Counted from the first letter of the stretch, positions 1-13,636 are shown. The stretch: 64,000 nucleotides of DNA from Tamarix chinensis (GCA_030549775.1 CM060177.1:57476638-57540637); one strand, 5' to 3'. Notes: generated by a model not told the origin, from the letters alone. Translations and numbers: made by a program.

Positions 1-253
1 TTACTAGGTCTCTTGACTCGTGAAGTTGAATTTCATGTATAATAGCGCCCATTGACTTGTAATAGTTTTTAATATACAAAATCTTACATATGTTGACATC
101 TTAAAGTGGCTTAATAGTCTTCCTGCAAACATGTTACATACCTATAAGAATAACTTAAAGTAAACTCATTAGGGTTAGTCACATTATTAATATCTTTATC
201 AAAGAGATAAAATGTGAATGGATCCATAATTAAGTATGCCAAATCTTTATTAT
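1..253 (-). repeat. 3' LTR of element A (partial, runs off the window)
   Basis: Positions 1-253 align with 14112-14364, sharing for example CTAGGTCTCTTGACTC and GTTGACATCTTAAA. Similarity stops where the integrase C-terminus begins, as expected for an LTR edge. Confidence 0.8.
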
Positions 254-1650
254 ATTGAGGATATATGTATTCTATTGCATCATTCTCCCCAACTTGAGAA
301 GAATTTGTCCTCAAATTGACATCACTAAAGTAAGGAGACAAATCACTAATATTAAATGTCCTCAAAACACTACCATATAATTCTAAAATTTCAACTTTGT
401 AAGCACTTTCTCCAAATTTTCTAAATATTTTAAATGGTCTATCTACTCTTAAATTAGTTTATGTTTTCTTGATTATGAAATATTTCTTTTCACAAATGTA
501 GCCAAACTAAAGCACCAAGAGAAAAATATATTTTGAGTGTGATTCTTGTGAGATTAATTTTGGTACCTTTTATTAGCTCATTTTATGTTCCCTTTAATTC
601 ATTGATGAAGTTTTTAGAAGAGCTCCATTCGTTCCCTGGCCTCATAGCTTTCAAGTTTACCTTAATTCAAGGGTATCATATAAACTAGTATATAGAGATT
701 CGCCTCATATACAATCTCTAATGGACTTGAGTTGATAGCACTTGAAAGACTTCAATTATAATCAAACTCTGCATGAGCTAACTTAATATCTCAATCTTTA
801 ATAATTTTACTTACTAATCCCCTTAACAAAGTGTCAAGAGTATGGTTTATAACATTTTGGTGCCTAACATTTTGGATGATGTGAAGCATTGAATAAAATT
901 TTGGTGCCTAACATGTGCCATAATGAATTTTAAAAGTAACTAAGAAACTTGACATCTCTATCCAAAACAATAATCTTAAGGATTCCATGTAGTTTCACAA
1001 TCTCATTAAAATATAAGTCAACAACATGTGTAGCATCATTAGTTTTATTACATGGAATAAAATGAGTCATTTTAGAAAATCTATCTATCACGACTATAAT
1101 AGAGTATTTACCTCTTTGTGATCTAGGAAACCCTAAGATAAATTCCATACTAACTCCCATGGTTGATTAGGTACAGGTAATGGGGTATATAAACCTTTAT
1201 GAAACAAACTTACTCTTTTTGCAAGTAACACATTAGTTTACTATAATTTGTACCCCTTTTATCATATATGGCCAATATAAATTCTCTTGTAATATCTCTA
1301 ATTTTTTTTAGTACAAAAATATCATAATATAGCTCCTTCATGTACTTCCTTGATAAATAAATCTCGTATATTTGGTTTTGGTACACAAAGTCTATTAATT
1401 TTAAACAAGAATCCATCTCGTATTATATAATTACCATGGTGCCCATTTTCTTTACATGCCTGATATTCCACATAATAATATTCATAATTAGGATGCATTT
1501 ATTTTAGCATTTCAAAACATAATATTTTAGCATCTAACATGACAAGTAATGTAAACTTTTGAGAGAGAGTATTAGCTACTACATTTTATTTCTCATCAAA
1601 GTGTTTGACAGAGAACACAAAGTATTATAAGAAGTTTACCCATTGTGCAT
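254..1650 (-). pseudogene. Element A integrase remnant
   Basis: The core frame at 930-1160 reads [20 protein letters not shown], then [11 protein letters not shown] and LDRDVKF, typical of Ty3/gypsy integrase. The end reads FNISDLSPYF..VGENDA near 280-365. Several stops and shifts break it, and the first catalytic Asp of the usual MDF word appears as Glu (MEF). Confidence 0.8.
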
Positions 1651-1652
1651 GT

Positions 1653-2177
1653 CTAGGACTTATTTTCTTTTAACCAAGTAAATATTTTGAAACTTTCATG
1701 ATCGGAATATAATACAAAGGGTTTATGCCTCAAATAGTGGCTCAATGTCTCTAAACTACATATAATGGTAAATAATTCCATGTCATATGTTAAATAACTA
1801 AATTTAGCACCATTTAACTTTTCACTAAAGATTGTAGTAGGCCTTTTTCTTGTGAGAGAACTCCAATCCATACCCCACTAACATCACAAGTTACCTCAAA
1901 GAGTAGGTTAAAATTAGGAATAAATAATATAGAAGCACTATACAATTTATTCTTGAGGGTGTCAAAGGCTTTAGTGGCTTCATTTCCCCCAAATAAATTA
2001 TCCTTTTCTCATGAGTTGAGTAATAGGTACAGCTATAGTAGAAAAATATTTAATAAATCTCCTATAGAAACTAGCTAATCTATAAAAACTCCTCACTTTG
2101 TAGAAATCCTTAGGAGTAGGCCACTCTTGAATAGCTTGTATCTTCATAGGATCAACTTTAACACCCTCACAACTAAT
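1653..2177 (-). pseudogene. Element A RNase H and RT-connection remnant
   Basis: Positions 1653-1871 read FSEKLNGAKFSYLTYDMELF, then LRHKPFVLYSDHESFK, the RNase H core. Near 2100-2177 the frame reads [18 protein letters not shown] sequence (RT thumb). The reading frame is cut at 2177 by the solo LTR and resumes at 6701. Confidence 0.75.
2173..2177. repeat. Target-site duplication CTAAT (left) of solo LTR 1
   Basis: CTAAT is repeated exactly at 6696-6700, directly after the LTR end. Confidence 0.85.
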
Positions 2178-3439
2178 TGTAATACCCCATATTTTTGAAA
2201 TCTAATTTTATTAAGTTTAATGATTTTATTAGTTTAATTTGATGTAAATATTTAATTATTTTAATTTTAAATTATTTTAGGGATTTATCGACGATTTCAA
2301 ATTCATATTTGAATTTAATTAATCATTGTCGTTGCGGGCCATTCTAGATAAATTCGTTCATGGCCATGATTTTATTATATTCATATGATTTTGATTTTCG
2401 GTTAAAAATATGTATTCCTCTTCTTTCTCGTATTTTAATATTTTATATTTTGGTTTTGTTTTCGATTATAATTTTGTCATGTGATTACGACTTTATTTTG
2501 GAGCTATATTTCGTTAACAATATATATATTATTTAAATTATAGAATTTCTGTTAAAATAGTTAAAGTTATTTTAATGATTTTATCTGTAGAAAATATTTA
2601 CGACTTTAAATTTATTTAGTTTCAAAAATCGTTAATATTTTTGTGAAGTTTTAAATTAAAAAGATTTTCGAAGCTTATTTATGAATTTCTTTTCGAAATT
2701 AATTTTCTTCCATTTTACGCTTTTTAGTTTGCGGCAAAACCGGTTTCGAAAATTATTTAAATTAGTCTCGGTTTATTAGAATTTGACTTAAATATTTTAT
2801 TATATGTTTTTAAATATTATTTCGAGGTCTTATAATGTATTTCTATAAATAATATAAATGTTTACGTTCGTTGGTAAATTCTTCCGAAAATTCTTTTATC
2901 GATTTTAAGCTTTCAGATTCTTATGAAATGATTTCATTAATAAATTTAGATAAAATCTTCCAATAATAATTTTTGATATTTAGTATTTCATTTTACATTT
3001 TTATTTGTAAAAAAAAAAAGAGAGGCCAACCCAACCGATGCTTCCCGACCCCCCTCCTCTTCTTTTCCTTTTCTCTCTTCTCTCCCTTCTCTTCTCTTTC
3101 CCTTTCCCGACTCCCTTGCACTGGCTCCCTGTTCGCAGCCCCAAACCCCAGCCTTCCTCCTTCTCCCAGCTCCTCCCTGCTCCAACCGACCTCGCTAGCC
3201 CCCGCCGGCCACAACCTGCAACCGACGCCGCAACAGCAGTTGAAGTAGTGCAGCAGCAACCACCGAAGCAGCGCAGGAGCAGCAGTAGCAGCAGACCGCA
3301 GGAGCGACAAGCCACGCTGGTTGTGCCGCTGTCCGGCTACGGCGAGCGTCGCTGAATGCTGGCGAGCAGCCCTTGTCCTTCGGCGAAGCTTCTCCGGCCT
3401 TCCCTTACTCCGATTTGTTGATTTTTGTTTGGTATAAAT

Positions 3440-3510
3440 TTCTGAAAAACCCTAATATTGATTTGATTAATTGAGTATGAATTAGCTTATGAAAAACTAA
3501 ATTGATTGTT

Positions 3511-3560
<50 letters not shown>

Positions 3561-4740
3561 GTAAGATTGATTTGGATATGTTAATTGTATGGTTTATGTT
3601 GGAATTTTGGAAAATTGGATTTTTAGCCGGGTTATGCTCGAATTTTTCGGATTTGTCTGATTTAGCTATTTTGGGTAAATTGATTATACAATATATTTTA
3701 AAATGTATCTAATTTCATGTTGGAACTGTCAATTTGAGAAATTTATGCAGAACTAATCGGAATTTGATTTCTAGGTCAAAATTCGTATGTAATGAAATTG
3801 GGTCACATAATTGAGTCGTTCTGCTCAATTGATTTTATAATATCATTTGAAATGTATTTAATTTCATATCAGAAGTGTTGATTTGGGAAAATTGTGTGTA
3901 ATTGATCGGAATTGGATTTTTAGGTCAAAACTCTTACGGGACTAAATTAGATTGTATAATCGGGTCATTTTATTCAATTGTCTATATAATTTACATTAGA
4001 ATACATTTAATTACATTTCTGAACCATTAATTTATATATTTTAGCAAGAATTGATCGGATTTGTATTCCGGGCTCAAAAACCCTAATTATGCTAAATTGG
4101 GTATTTATTTTATTAGTTTTGAGCAATTGATTATATGATATGTTATAAAATATGTCTAATTGCATTTCTAAACATTTAATTTAAATAAGTTAATAGAATT
4201 CAACCAAATTGCTTTTTCGAGCCTAAAACCCTGTATTTCAAGTGAAATTATGAAATTGATCATTTGTGTAATTGTTTCTCTAAAATTGAATTTATAGAAA
4301 TAGTTGAAATGATCCTAATTACATTTTCATGCCTTCAATCGGAATTTATCGATTTGAATTACCTGAATTTGTGTCATGGGCTTTAAAACCCTAATTTTGA
4401 AAATAGATCGTCTTGAATTGGCTAATCGGAAGATTATTTTGTTGAATTTGATTATCTAGATTTATTTAAAATCAGTTTAATCGTACTCTTAAGGTATCAA
4501 TTTGAGATGATAAAATTTAATTAGTCAGTTCGTAGTCCGGGTATTAAAAACCCTGATTTGTCGAATATGGTTTTATAAAATTGATTGTGATGTGTCTTTT
4601 ATCTAATTGATTTCTGTCTTTGGGTTTTAAATAATTTGAATTATGTTTTAACCTAATTAGTTTGGATTTGGTTCTATGTAAATGGTTGGTTTACCTATTT
4701 AGTTGTGAAACCTATTGAATAAGTCATTTTCGATAAATAG
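3440..4740 (+). repeat. ~150-bp degenerate tandem repeats inside solo LTR 1
   Basis: Anchor words such as ATCGGAATTTGATTTCTAGG, then CAAAA, recur near 3754, 3904, 4052, 4202, ~4365 and ~4530, about 150 bp apart, often followed by AACCCTAAT. Units are strongly diverged. Confidence 0.65.
3517..3559. repeat. (TG)n microsatellite
   Basis: About 21 uninterrupted TG units within solo LTR 1. Confidence 0.95.
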
Positions 4741-5398
4741 CTTTTAATCAGTTATTCTTTCCCCGGCTTTCTAAATTAATTTGAAATATCCCAAGTGATA
4801 TGTGTGTTAATCCGATTTAATTTATATTTAATCTTAACCTTAATAGAGCTAAGCTCTTGAGTCCTAAGTTTCGGACACATTTTTCCAAGAAGATCGTTTA
4901 TGTCTGTTTTTGTTTATTTAATTAGAATATGTGAATTATTAATTGATAAAATAGTTTCTAACCTAGTTCCGATTTCTATCGGCGATCTAGGAAAACTTTC
5001 TTGTGGATTGTCGAGCTTTCGATACCTCTCACTCTTTCTCAATTTACTTAGCTAGCTTCGGATTTAGGTAAGTCGCTACTTAGCTTTACTTATGATGGAA
5101 TCTGGATGTATTTCTGTTTCGAGTGGAAGGTGATGACTATGCTTATTGATCATTTAATCCTGTATAGTGTGTGCTGTGTTTAGTGTGGTAATTGTACATA
5201 TGTATGAACTTATAACCCCAATGCAAATGAGTATTAGTATGATGTTTGATTATGGTATGTATTTGAGTATGTGAAGGGTTAAGTATGGATTGAAATTATA
5301 TGATACACTATGTTATATCTTTATGTCAGAGAATTATTCATGTGGGCCTGATTTATGGTCGGTTAAAATCCTTGAATAAGATACTGATAACTTAAAGT

Positions 5399-5940
5399 GT
5401 AAGATCACGTGAGTTGGGCCGAGGTGTAGGGTGCGTTCCACCAGACGATAATAGTGGCTTAGGTGTCCTATCCCTGAGAGGTGATTCAAGCCGTTCCACC
5501 GTTTAGAATAGTGGCTCAAGAGCGTTTTGCTCTGAGAGGTGTAGAGTCTGTTCCACCGGACGATAATAGTGGCTCAAGTGACTTATCCCTGAGAGGTGCT
5601 TCAGTCTGTTCCACCGGATTAAGAATAGTGGGGGCCTATACTCAATGTGAATAAGAATATGATGAGTTAAGTAATGGATAAGACACTAATTATTTAAAAT
5701 GGAAGATTATGTGAGTTAGGACCGGGTGTAGGGTCCATTCCACTGGATGATAATAGTGGCTCAGGTGTACTGTCCCTGAGAGGTGATTCAAGTTGTTCCA
5801 CCGGTTTAGAATAGTGGCTTGGGAGTGTTTTGTCCTGAGAGGTGTAGGATCCGTTCCACCGGATGATAATAGTGGCTTGGGTGTGTTGTTCCCGAGAGGT
5901 GCTTCAGACCGTTCCACCAGTTCAAGAATAGTGGGGTCCC
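5399..5940 (+). repeat. CCACCGG..AATAGTGG motif array in solo LTR 1
   Basis: GTTCCACCGG-like and AATAGTGG words, spaced by a short variable run, recur about every 60 bp, with CCTGAGAGGTG between them. There are two sub-blocks, each preceded by a GACACTAATTATTTAAAATG-like leader (5370-5395 and 5680-5705). Confidence 0.8.
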
Positions 5941-6139
5941 TAACCTAATCGTAAATAAATAAAATCGGATGTAGTAATGATTATTATTGGATCGTTGGAT
6001 TGGTGTTGCTTAGCATGCGATAGTAATGTATTATTGTATGTAATAAATGTATCATTGAGCATGAGAATTGTAAGCTAGAGTCTTTCATATCTTATATGTT
6101 TCATATTTCCTTCCATGAGTTGGGTGGTCTTGATTTACT

Positions 6140-6158
6140 CAGTACTGGACCTGTACTG
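6140..6158 (+). other. Short inverted repeat CAGTAC..GTACTG in solo LTR 1
   Basis: CAGTAC, 7-nt loop, GTACTG. A counterpart sits at the same relative place in the LTRs at 38596 and 43885. Confidence 0.6.
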
Positions 6159-6563
6159 ATGCTACCTTGATTGAATGGGTCCTGTGATGATCTACTGATG
6201 GTGAGGAGTAGAGCTCTTATGCAGGTTTGAGATCGAATATTATTTTTGGGTGGAAGGCTTGGCTTGAGAGAGTAGGCAATCCAGAATTTGATCTATCAGG
6301 ATTTGTCTTGTTTGATTGTATTTATTTTTGGAAGTTTCAAGTGTTGTATTTAAAATTTGAAGGGTGTTATAATTGACTTTTAATTCCTCATACTCTGATA
6401 ATCTTTTAAAATTCAGATTTATTTCACAGGTTCCGCTGATTCATTCAGCGATGATTTTACTTAGTGAATTTATTCACTTGCCATTTGCCTGTGGATATAT
6501 CCTTGTGGGAGTTTATCCTCACGGCATAGATGTTTGAAATTTTGTTTGACAGGTTTTAGCCTT

Positions 6564-6610
6564 ACATCTAGCATGAGATAGATGGTGGACATTTATCTTA
6601 TGTTAGATGT
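6564..6610 (+). other. LTR 3'-end hairpin, solo LTR 1
   Basis: Left arm ACATCTAGCATGAGAT pairs over 16 of 16 positions with right arm ATCTTATGTTAGATGT (two G.U). It is preceded by TTAGCCTT and followed by GGCGGTAACA, 85 nt before the LTR end. Confidence 0.75.
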
Positions 6611-6700
6611 GGCGGTAACATTCCCCAAATTCTATTTTAGCTTCCGCTTTATTCTTTCAAAAAAAAATTCAGGAGTGAATTTTGGGGGTGTTACACTAAT

Positions 6701-7260
6701 AATATTACCAAGAAAAACTATACTTAGAAGCATAAATTCATATGTTCCTAATTTTTTATATAGTTTTGCTACTCTTAGCTTATCAAATAGTTTCCTTAGA
6801 TGCACAAGATGGTCATTTTTATTTTTACTATGTACAAGTATGTCATCCAAATAAACTACAATGAAGTTACCTAGGAAAGGCTAAGAATTTCATTCATTAG
6901 TTTCGTGAAAGAACTAAGTACATTACATAACTTAGAAGGCATAACAACCCATCATAAAGGCCATACTTAGTCTTAAATGTTATTTTCCATTTATTCCCTT
7001 GCCTAATCCTCATTTGAGGGTAGTCACTTCTTAAGTTAATTTTGGAGAACACATATGCACCACAAAGTTCATCAAACATGCCGTCAAGTTTAGGCATAGG
7101 AAAACAATACTTGATAGTTATGTTATTTCTAGATCTAGATTCTATGCACATATGCCAAGTACATCTTTCTTAGGAACTAATAAGGTAAGTACATAACAAG
7201 GGCTCATACTTTCTCTCACATAACCTTCATTCACTAGTTCTTGGATTTTTCTTTGTAATT
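6701..7260 (-). pseudogene. Element A reverse transcriptase remnant
   Basis: LDDILVHSKN near 6825-6850 is the YxDD-type active site. INLRSDYPQMRIRQGNKWKI, near 6990-7040, is the palm region. Stops are frequent, and the C-terminal half continues at 2177 beyond the inserted LTR. Confidence 0.82.
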
Positions 7261-8314
7261 CCTTAGCTTATTTTGGATTATATCTATAAGCGGGTTGATT
7301 AGGTAAAGATATTTCAGGAATTAAATCTATAGCATGCTTTATACCTCTAATAGGTTGTAGTATATGAGGTAAGTCATTTGGAAACAGATCAATATATTCA
7401 TCTAGCAATCTAGTAAGGTTTAAATTGTTAGACTTTTCCTCCCCAAATTGAGATTCTTTCACTACTAAGGCATAGCAAACACCCTCCTCCTAAATGTAAT
7501 TAATCATTTCCTTTTCATGTATGAATAAGCTCTTTTCAGTCTCAGGTGGTTGCACATAATCACATTAAGATGGTTTCAATTTATACTTCTTTTTATCTTT
7601 AAGTAGAATATATTCATTAACCACACATCATGAGTTGTATTTCTCTCATATATCCCTAGTATTCCTAACAATATGCCACAAGCATCCATAAGCAAAACAT
7701 CAAATAATACCTCATTATGGTAAGCACTAATGCAAAAAGTAATTAGGTTTTGATTCATTACTTTAGATCCTTCATCCTTATTAAGCCATTATAATGAATA
7801 TCTTTCAGCATGATTATTAGTCACTAGCCCTAGTTTCTTAACCATTATTTCACTAGCAACATTAGTACATGAACCACTATCTATTATGACCATACAAACC
7901 TTATCACCTATTCAAAACTTAGTTTTAAGAATTTTATCCATGTGTGCAGATTGATCATTAGGTTGTATTTGTAATGCCCTTTGAATTAAAAAACATGGAC
8001 TACCATCTTCCTCATACATACTCAAGGCATCATCATTGGACTCGATTTCTAGTTCATCATTATCAATACATGGTTCCATGTTATCAATTTCACTTAAGGT
8101 AAAAACACTTTGGTTAGGAAATTCTCTAGCAAAATAACCACATCCTTTACATTTAAAACTAGACATCTCATTCAATTTTTTTTTACTTTTTTCATCTTAG
8201 TTAGGGTTAGTCTTTGTATCATTAGCTAAATAGGTATTAGTCCTAAATTTTGATGTAGATGCATTTCAATAGGTTTTGGTGGATGTAGAATTCAAGTATT
8301 AGTCTTATTGAAGG
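7261..8314 (-). pseudogene. Element A protease / gag C-terminal remnant
   Basis: Near 8115-8160 a zinc-knuckle relic reads CKGCGYFAREFPN; the His and last Cys of CX2CX4HX4C are lost. 7268-7462 reads AIDLIPEISLPNQPAYR, the start of RT. The gag frame is interrupted at 8315 by a solo LTR and resumes at 11895. Confidence 0.75.
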
Positions 8315-11300
8315 TTTAATACCCTATATTTTTGTAAGTGTGTTGAATGAGGAATTATGCCATTTATTGTTGTTTGATTTTGATTTGCAACTATGATTAC
8401 GTTTGAGGTAAATTTGCATTTAAAATGAGGCTATAAAACTAAATTAAGCAAGTTTTCAAGCGAACTGATCTACTAGTTCCATGAATTGATTGGCTAGTTC
8501 ATCATTTTTTTTCTCAACCAAACCCATCGACTAGTTGAGGAACCGATTAACTGGTTTGTAGAATAGTAGCTTGGTAGGCCAAACCAATCAATTAATTTTT
8601 CAAGCTGAGTGTATTTTTGAAATTTAATTTTTTAGGGAAATTTATTATACTAAATTGGAACTTTGATAACCCATTCCAAATTGTTCCTAAAAGATTAATT
8701 ATTAACCTTTCTCATGATGCATTTGGCTCGAAATACTACCTCTAATTAATCTAGGAGTTGACTGGGACAATTGAGGGGGAGATAACATTAGCTTTATCTT
8801 CTTCCACCTCTCTCTTCTCCATATTTCTAGGATCATTTCTTTGATATTAGACTCGATTCTACTTAGCTAAGAGATTTCTTTCATTCTGACCTTCCATTTC
8901 CCCATGTGCATTTTGCATTTCTGGCTTAATCGACTGCACTCCTCCATGATCATCATTTGAGATTTGGAGAATAAGTTAGCATATCTTAGATGAAATCTAT
9001 CTGTTCAAATCAAATTTGAATGATAAAAATTAGGGTTTTTGATCTCTTCCTCACCACACTTATGTTTTGTATCAATTTGTTGGCCATAAATATCCTTAAT
9101 AGCCCATTCTATTCACCTTTCTCTCATCCACCAAAATACTATAAACCTATAGCACTCACCTTCTCCCTCTTCACTTAGATCCTCACATTTGAATTATTTT
9201 GCTCTTCTAATCCTTTATCAATCCCCGTCTTATTTTAAATGTTAAGAAAGAAAGAGTTAGATTTAGGAAAAAGATTGAGTGGTTTAGTAGAATTATCCTT
9301 TGTTTTCCTTTTTGTGTGGTATGTTCATTTTTTCTTTCTATTTCAAGTTTGGATTTGTAAAATTTATTCACGTGCTACTGAATTAAACTTGTTGTTTTTA
9401 AGGTTTTTAAAGTTGAGGATTTCACATGTTGAGTTTTCTTGTTTAAGGAAGTTTTGCTTAGATCAAGTAAGTCATTATTACTTCTGAAATGTGTTATGAT
9501 TAAGCCCGTATGTTATGTAAATCTTAAAGTTGGATGTTATATGTTCGTATGAGTATATAGCCTTATAGAAATGGTATTGAATGGTTTGAATGTGCATTTT
9601 GAGAGAAAAGCATGAATGTTGAGGAAATTTTAGGTTTTGATGATTAATGGTGAAATATGTAACTATTATAAGATAGAAATGTGTTATATGATGTCATAAC
9701 ATGTTTCAATGTGATATAATAAATAATTATAAGCATGATTTGCATGAAAATTTCTTTTTGGTGCTACTAGAGGGCAAACAAATCGACTAGTTAGGTTAAA
9801 CTAATCAACTAGTCCCTAGAACAATTGGCTAGTCAACCAAACCCATCAATTGGTAGGCCTACAAGGACCTTGGTCTGCTCTTTGCTTAAATCCATTAATT
9901 GGTTGAGCAAAACTGATTGACTGGTCGATGAACAGTTGATGGGTTTGCACAAATTGATCAACCAGTTTGAGGAAACTTCTATATAGTTGAGCTAAACCGA
10001 TCAACTAGTCAAACCAAACCAATTTACTGATTGGGCTAAAACAATCAACTGGTTTGGCTGATTGTGTGATTTTAATCTTCTTGTATTAGATATGCTTTGA
10101 GATTGTTATATGACTATTCAATGGATAAAATACATATATTACCATGGATCAATGACTTAATGATGGATTAAATGGACCATTATTCATGAAATACTCAATT
10201 GGTGGTGTAAAGGCTTAATGGGTGAACCACAAATGAAATGTGATTATTCTTGAGAAATAGGGTAGTGAAATATGGAATGTGTTTGGATGGACTAATATAA
10301 TGGGTATGGTTAATAATGAACAAGCATAAATGGAAATCACACACATGGTTGGGGATAGAAAGGATTAATATGAAATAAATATGTGAATGTCTTTCTTACT
10401 CTTTTTATGGGTCTTGTGTGATCACATGACCTCACAAATAGTGTACTAATCACATAAAGCAAAAGACAATATAGTTGTGTATGGATCTAGGTTACTCTAT
10501 CCTTGATTAGCTATTAGGGGTTAGACTACCTTTAGGAGTTTATTGTTACCTTTGGGCTTTGCCTTCATGCGAGATCCTAGTAGATCTCAATACCTTACCT
10601 ACTCTAGAAACCGATGATGTACTAGGGGTTATCGATATTAAAGGTTCTAATTACCTAGGTGGTTGGCTTCAACCTATAATTATGTCCATATTGGTTGGCT
10701 TCGGCCTAGACTTATATCCATATTAGGTGACTTCAGCCTAGACTTATGTCCATTACAGTTATTGGCTTTATCCTGGACTTTATATCTCTTGGTTTGGATA
10801 GGCTTCCATGGTATATGAGATCATGGAGTGGTGCACAATCTATCACTCGATGATGAATAACTAGATAATGATTGGAATGAATGACTGGATGATGATAATA
10901 ATGATACAAAGTTGGAATGAATACGTAGATGATAATTGGAATCAGTAATTGGATAATGATTGGAATAAATGGTTAGATGATGACCTATATAAGTATATGG
11001 ATATGAATGGAATAAGTAATTGAATAAGAATAATATAAGGATGTGGTAGAATTAGAAGATAAAGGAAAGGATTAGAAAAAAGGTATAATGAAATATAAGG
11101 GAATAACCTAATTGATTAAGCAAGTTAGAAAATAAACCCTAGTGTTCATTTGGATAACCTATTCAGTACGTATGTGTGAATACCTATGATCTTGTACTGT
11201 GAAAATGAGCATGATACATTTTGAGTTTCTTGAGTTATGCATGATATTAAATCCTAATGCATTACATGATTATGATATAGTACGTACACTTAATTATATG

Positions 11301-11894
11301 GCTTTCGCATGATGCATGTTAAGTATGATTTCCATGACATGATAGAACTTTGTATGCTTATGACTTTGATTGAGGAGTTAAATTTCATTACGTAGTACAT
11401 AGCATATTGATGTGTCCATTTACTCGATCACTTACTCATTTTCATGAGTAAGGGGCCATGTGTATGTATTTGGGGATGGCCAATAGTGGGCCTAACTCAT
11501 CTTGGGTTCAGGGCTTAAGAGCATGGACATTAGAGGGTTTGTGTGTGTTATGTGACAGACCATGGTTTTGGGGTCATTTCCTAACTTGTTTTCTACTCTA
11601 ATAACCTTATATTATTGGTTAATCATTCTCCCTGTATTTTACTATTTTAGGGACCATTAATGGCCTATGTTGTAAGCATTCTTTAAAATATTTATGTAAC
11701 ATGATATGGCACACTCAACATTAATTTAGTTGGTTTGGTTTTCAACCTTGTATCTAATAAGGGACAAGCAACTATCGTCTATCCTATGTTAAGTACGTTG
11801 GTAGCACCCCATTTTTCCTGAGTATATTTAGTAATTTCTACTTCTCCACCATTTTAAAACAATTTTTTTAGTAGTGAAAAATGGGGTTGTTACA
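8315..11894 (+). mobile_element. Giant solo LTR 3 (about 3.58 kb)
   Basis: The start TTTAATACCCTATATTTTTG matches the start of solo LTR 1, and the end GGGGTTGTTACA matches too. It splits element A's gag. I see no clear target duplication (GAAGG left, ATATG right), so it is old or slightly trimmed. It has no coding content and is rich in ATCRACTRGT-type words at 8460-8600 and 9780-10070. A 9-bp inverted repeat CTTACTCAT..ATGAGTAAG lies at about 11429-11452. Confidence 0.75.
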
Positions 11895-12720
11895 ATATGC
11901 CTTGGTGGACTTACTTTGTCTTTCACATTTTAAAGCTAACTTAGTCATATCATAACGAGAATCATAGGTAAATATTTCAACTTTATCTCTAATCAAGTTA
12001 TTAAGGTCACCTAAATATCTAGTACAAGTTTGTTCCTTTCTTTCTTGCATGTCCATAAGAGTGCTAGTCTTTCAAATTTCTAAGTGTATTCTTCTACATG
12101 AAGAAGCTCTTACCAAAGAGTAGTCAATTTGATATACATCTCTTGCTCATACTCCTTAGGGGAAAATTTTTTCCTTAGGTGCTTCTTTAATTTCTCCTAA
12201 GACTTGATTTTATTTTTGTCTTTCCTTTCATATCTCTTAAGGTTAACATACCAAATCTTAGCAAAACTTTTGAATTTGAGAGTTTCTAATGTACACTTAC
12301 ATTCGTCATCATACTCTCTAAACTCAAATATTACTTTGATTTCATGCAATCATTCAAAAAAAATTCTATATCTAATTCACCATAGAGATTAGGCAGATCA
12401 AGCTTTATACCTTTATCTTTAAAGTGGTTATACCTTGGTTTATGATTTTCATTGCCTCTTTAGTTATGGATGAATTCATTGGAACCATTCTCATGTGCCC
12501 TTGTTTCATACTCCATTCGGTTGTTGATTTTCCCACCTCATGCTTGGAATACCCTCCTTACCTTACCTTCTACTTAGTCATTGGTAGCTTCCATTGTGTT
12601 GTTCATGTGCTGAAGAGTTTCTTGATCGGCCTCCCTCAATTCCAACCTTTAGAGTTAGCTTTGAATGGAAGGAAGTTGTTGTAGTTGTGCATTGGTAGCA
12701 TGTACACTTGTTACAAGTTG
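11895..12720 (-). pseudogene. Element A gag remnant
   Basis: Minus-strand frames resemble a retrotransposon gag: MDMQERKEQTCTRYLGDLNN, then LIRDKVEIFTYDSRYDM (11868-12056). The segment upstream is rich in Trp/Lys/Glu like the gag capsid domain. It is broken by stops. Confidence 0.65.
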
Positions 12721-13621
12721 TTGAAGCATGTTAAACATTATTTTCATGGACACTTTTTCACCCATGATTATTGTTCTTTCTAGACGAGGCTTCTACGGTC
12801 TTTAATTGTTGCTAGAAGTCGGTTCTTGATGGCTTCTTGGTAGCATTGCAAGAATCTTGGAATTTTCATGGACTTGAGAGTGGAATGGTAGTAGAAGGTG
12901 AGTGGTGAAGTGTGTTACCAAAAATTCTTCATACACACTAAAGGCAATCTTGGTGGACAATGATGGTGAATCATGCTTGAATGACTTCACAAAGAAATCA
13001 GTTGGGATAACGAGATTGGTTGAAGAATCTTTGTCTCAATGAGTAATGAAATGATGAGATAGGTAGAAAGATTTCAAATATCAAAGCAATATTCAAATAA
13101 AGCTATAAAATTGGATGATTTTCTTGCTTGAATCAAGGTGATCAAGGTGTATGGATTGGCATTCAAATCTGGAGGATTTGTTCGAACCAAAGTTGGGAAA
13201 GAAAAGAGATCAGGGAGGGTGAACACTAGATGGATACTCATAGGTATAATTCTCCAACATAAGGGGTTTGAAGATTCAAATAAAAGTTTGAATATAGGCA
13301 AATAGATGTTGGGGAAGATTGGTTGGGAAGGTTGAATAAAAGGAAGGTAAGTTTGAAGGGTTTACATTCAATACTCGAATGTGTTGTGTTGTAGAATAAG
13401 GTGATCTTCAAAGTTGGTTTTGAATATTTGAAGGTAGAGATGAAGATGTAATAGAGTCTGGTTGAAGATATGTTGTCAAGGTTCAATAAAGAGTATCATT
13501 TGATGTTGAAGATCAACTTGCATGCAGGAATGTTCATGGGAATGGATGGAAGAAAATGCTTGTGTGGATAGTAAGATGAAGGAATGGTAAGCAACTTAAT
13601 TTTGGGGGAGAGAAAACCCTA
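12721..13621 (-). other. Element A 5' leader region
   Basis: Lies between the primer binding site and gag. It has no coding sequence I trust; short open frames here look random. Confidence 0.45.
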
Positions 13622-13634
13622 TCTTTGATACCAA
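13622..13634 (-). promoter_or_regulatory. Primer binding site of element A
   Basis: Minus strand reads TTGGTATCAAAGA, matching the plant initiator tRNA-Met primer site, 2-3 nt from the LTR edge. Confidence 0.75.
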
Positions 13635-13636
13635 TA

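Larger units (their letters stand above)
2178..6695 (+). mobile_element. Giant solo LTR 1 (4518 bp)
   Basis: Starts TGTAATACCCC and ends GGGGTGTTACA. It is flanked by the 5-bp duplication CTAAT (2173-2177 and 6696-6700) and splits element A's reverse transcriptase. No gag or pol lies inside. It holds a CT-rich stretch (~3037-3120), a GC-rich segment, a TG microsatellite, ~150-bp degenerate tandem repeats, an array of CCACCGG-type motifs and hairpins near the right end. Clade unknown; Tekay/Del-type or LARD-like LTRs would fit the size. Confidence 0.88.

Noticed and set aside
2973..3355. Overlapping open frames of about 65-105 aa on both strands.
   Set aside because: Low-complexity Pro/Ser or Arg/Gly/Lys reading of a CT-rich LTR segment; the same kind of frame recurs in E1 and E2 without sequence conservation.
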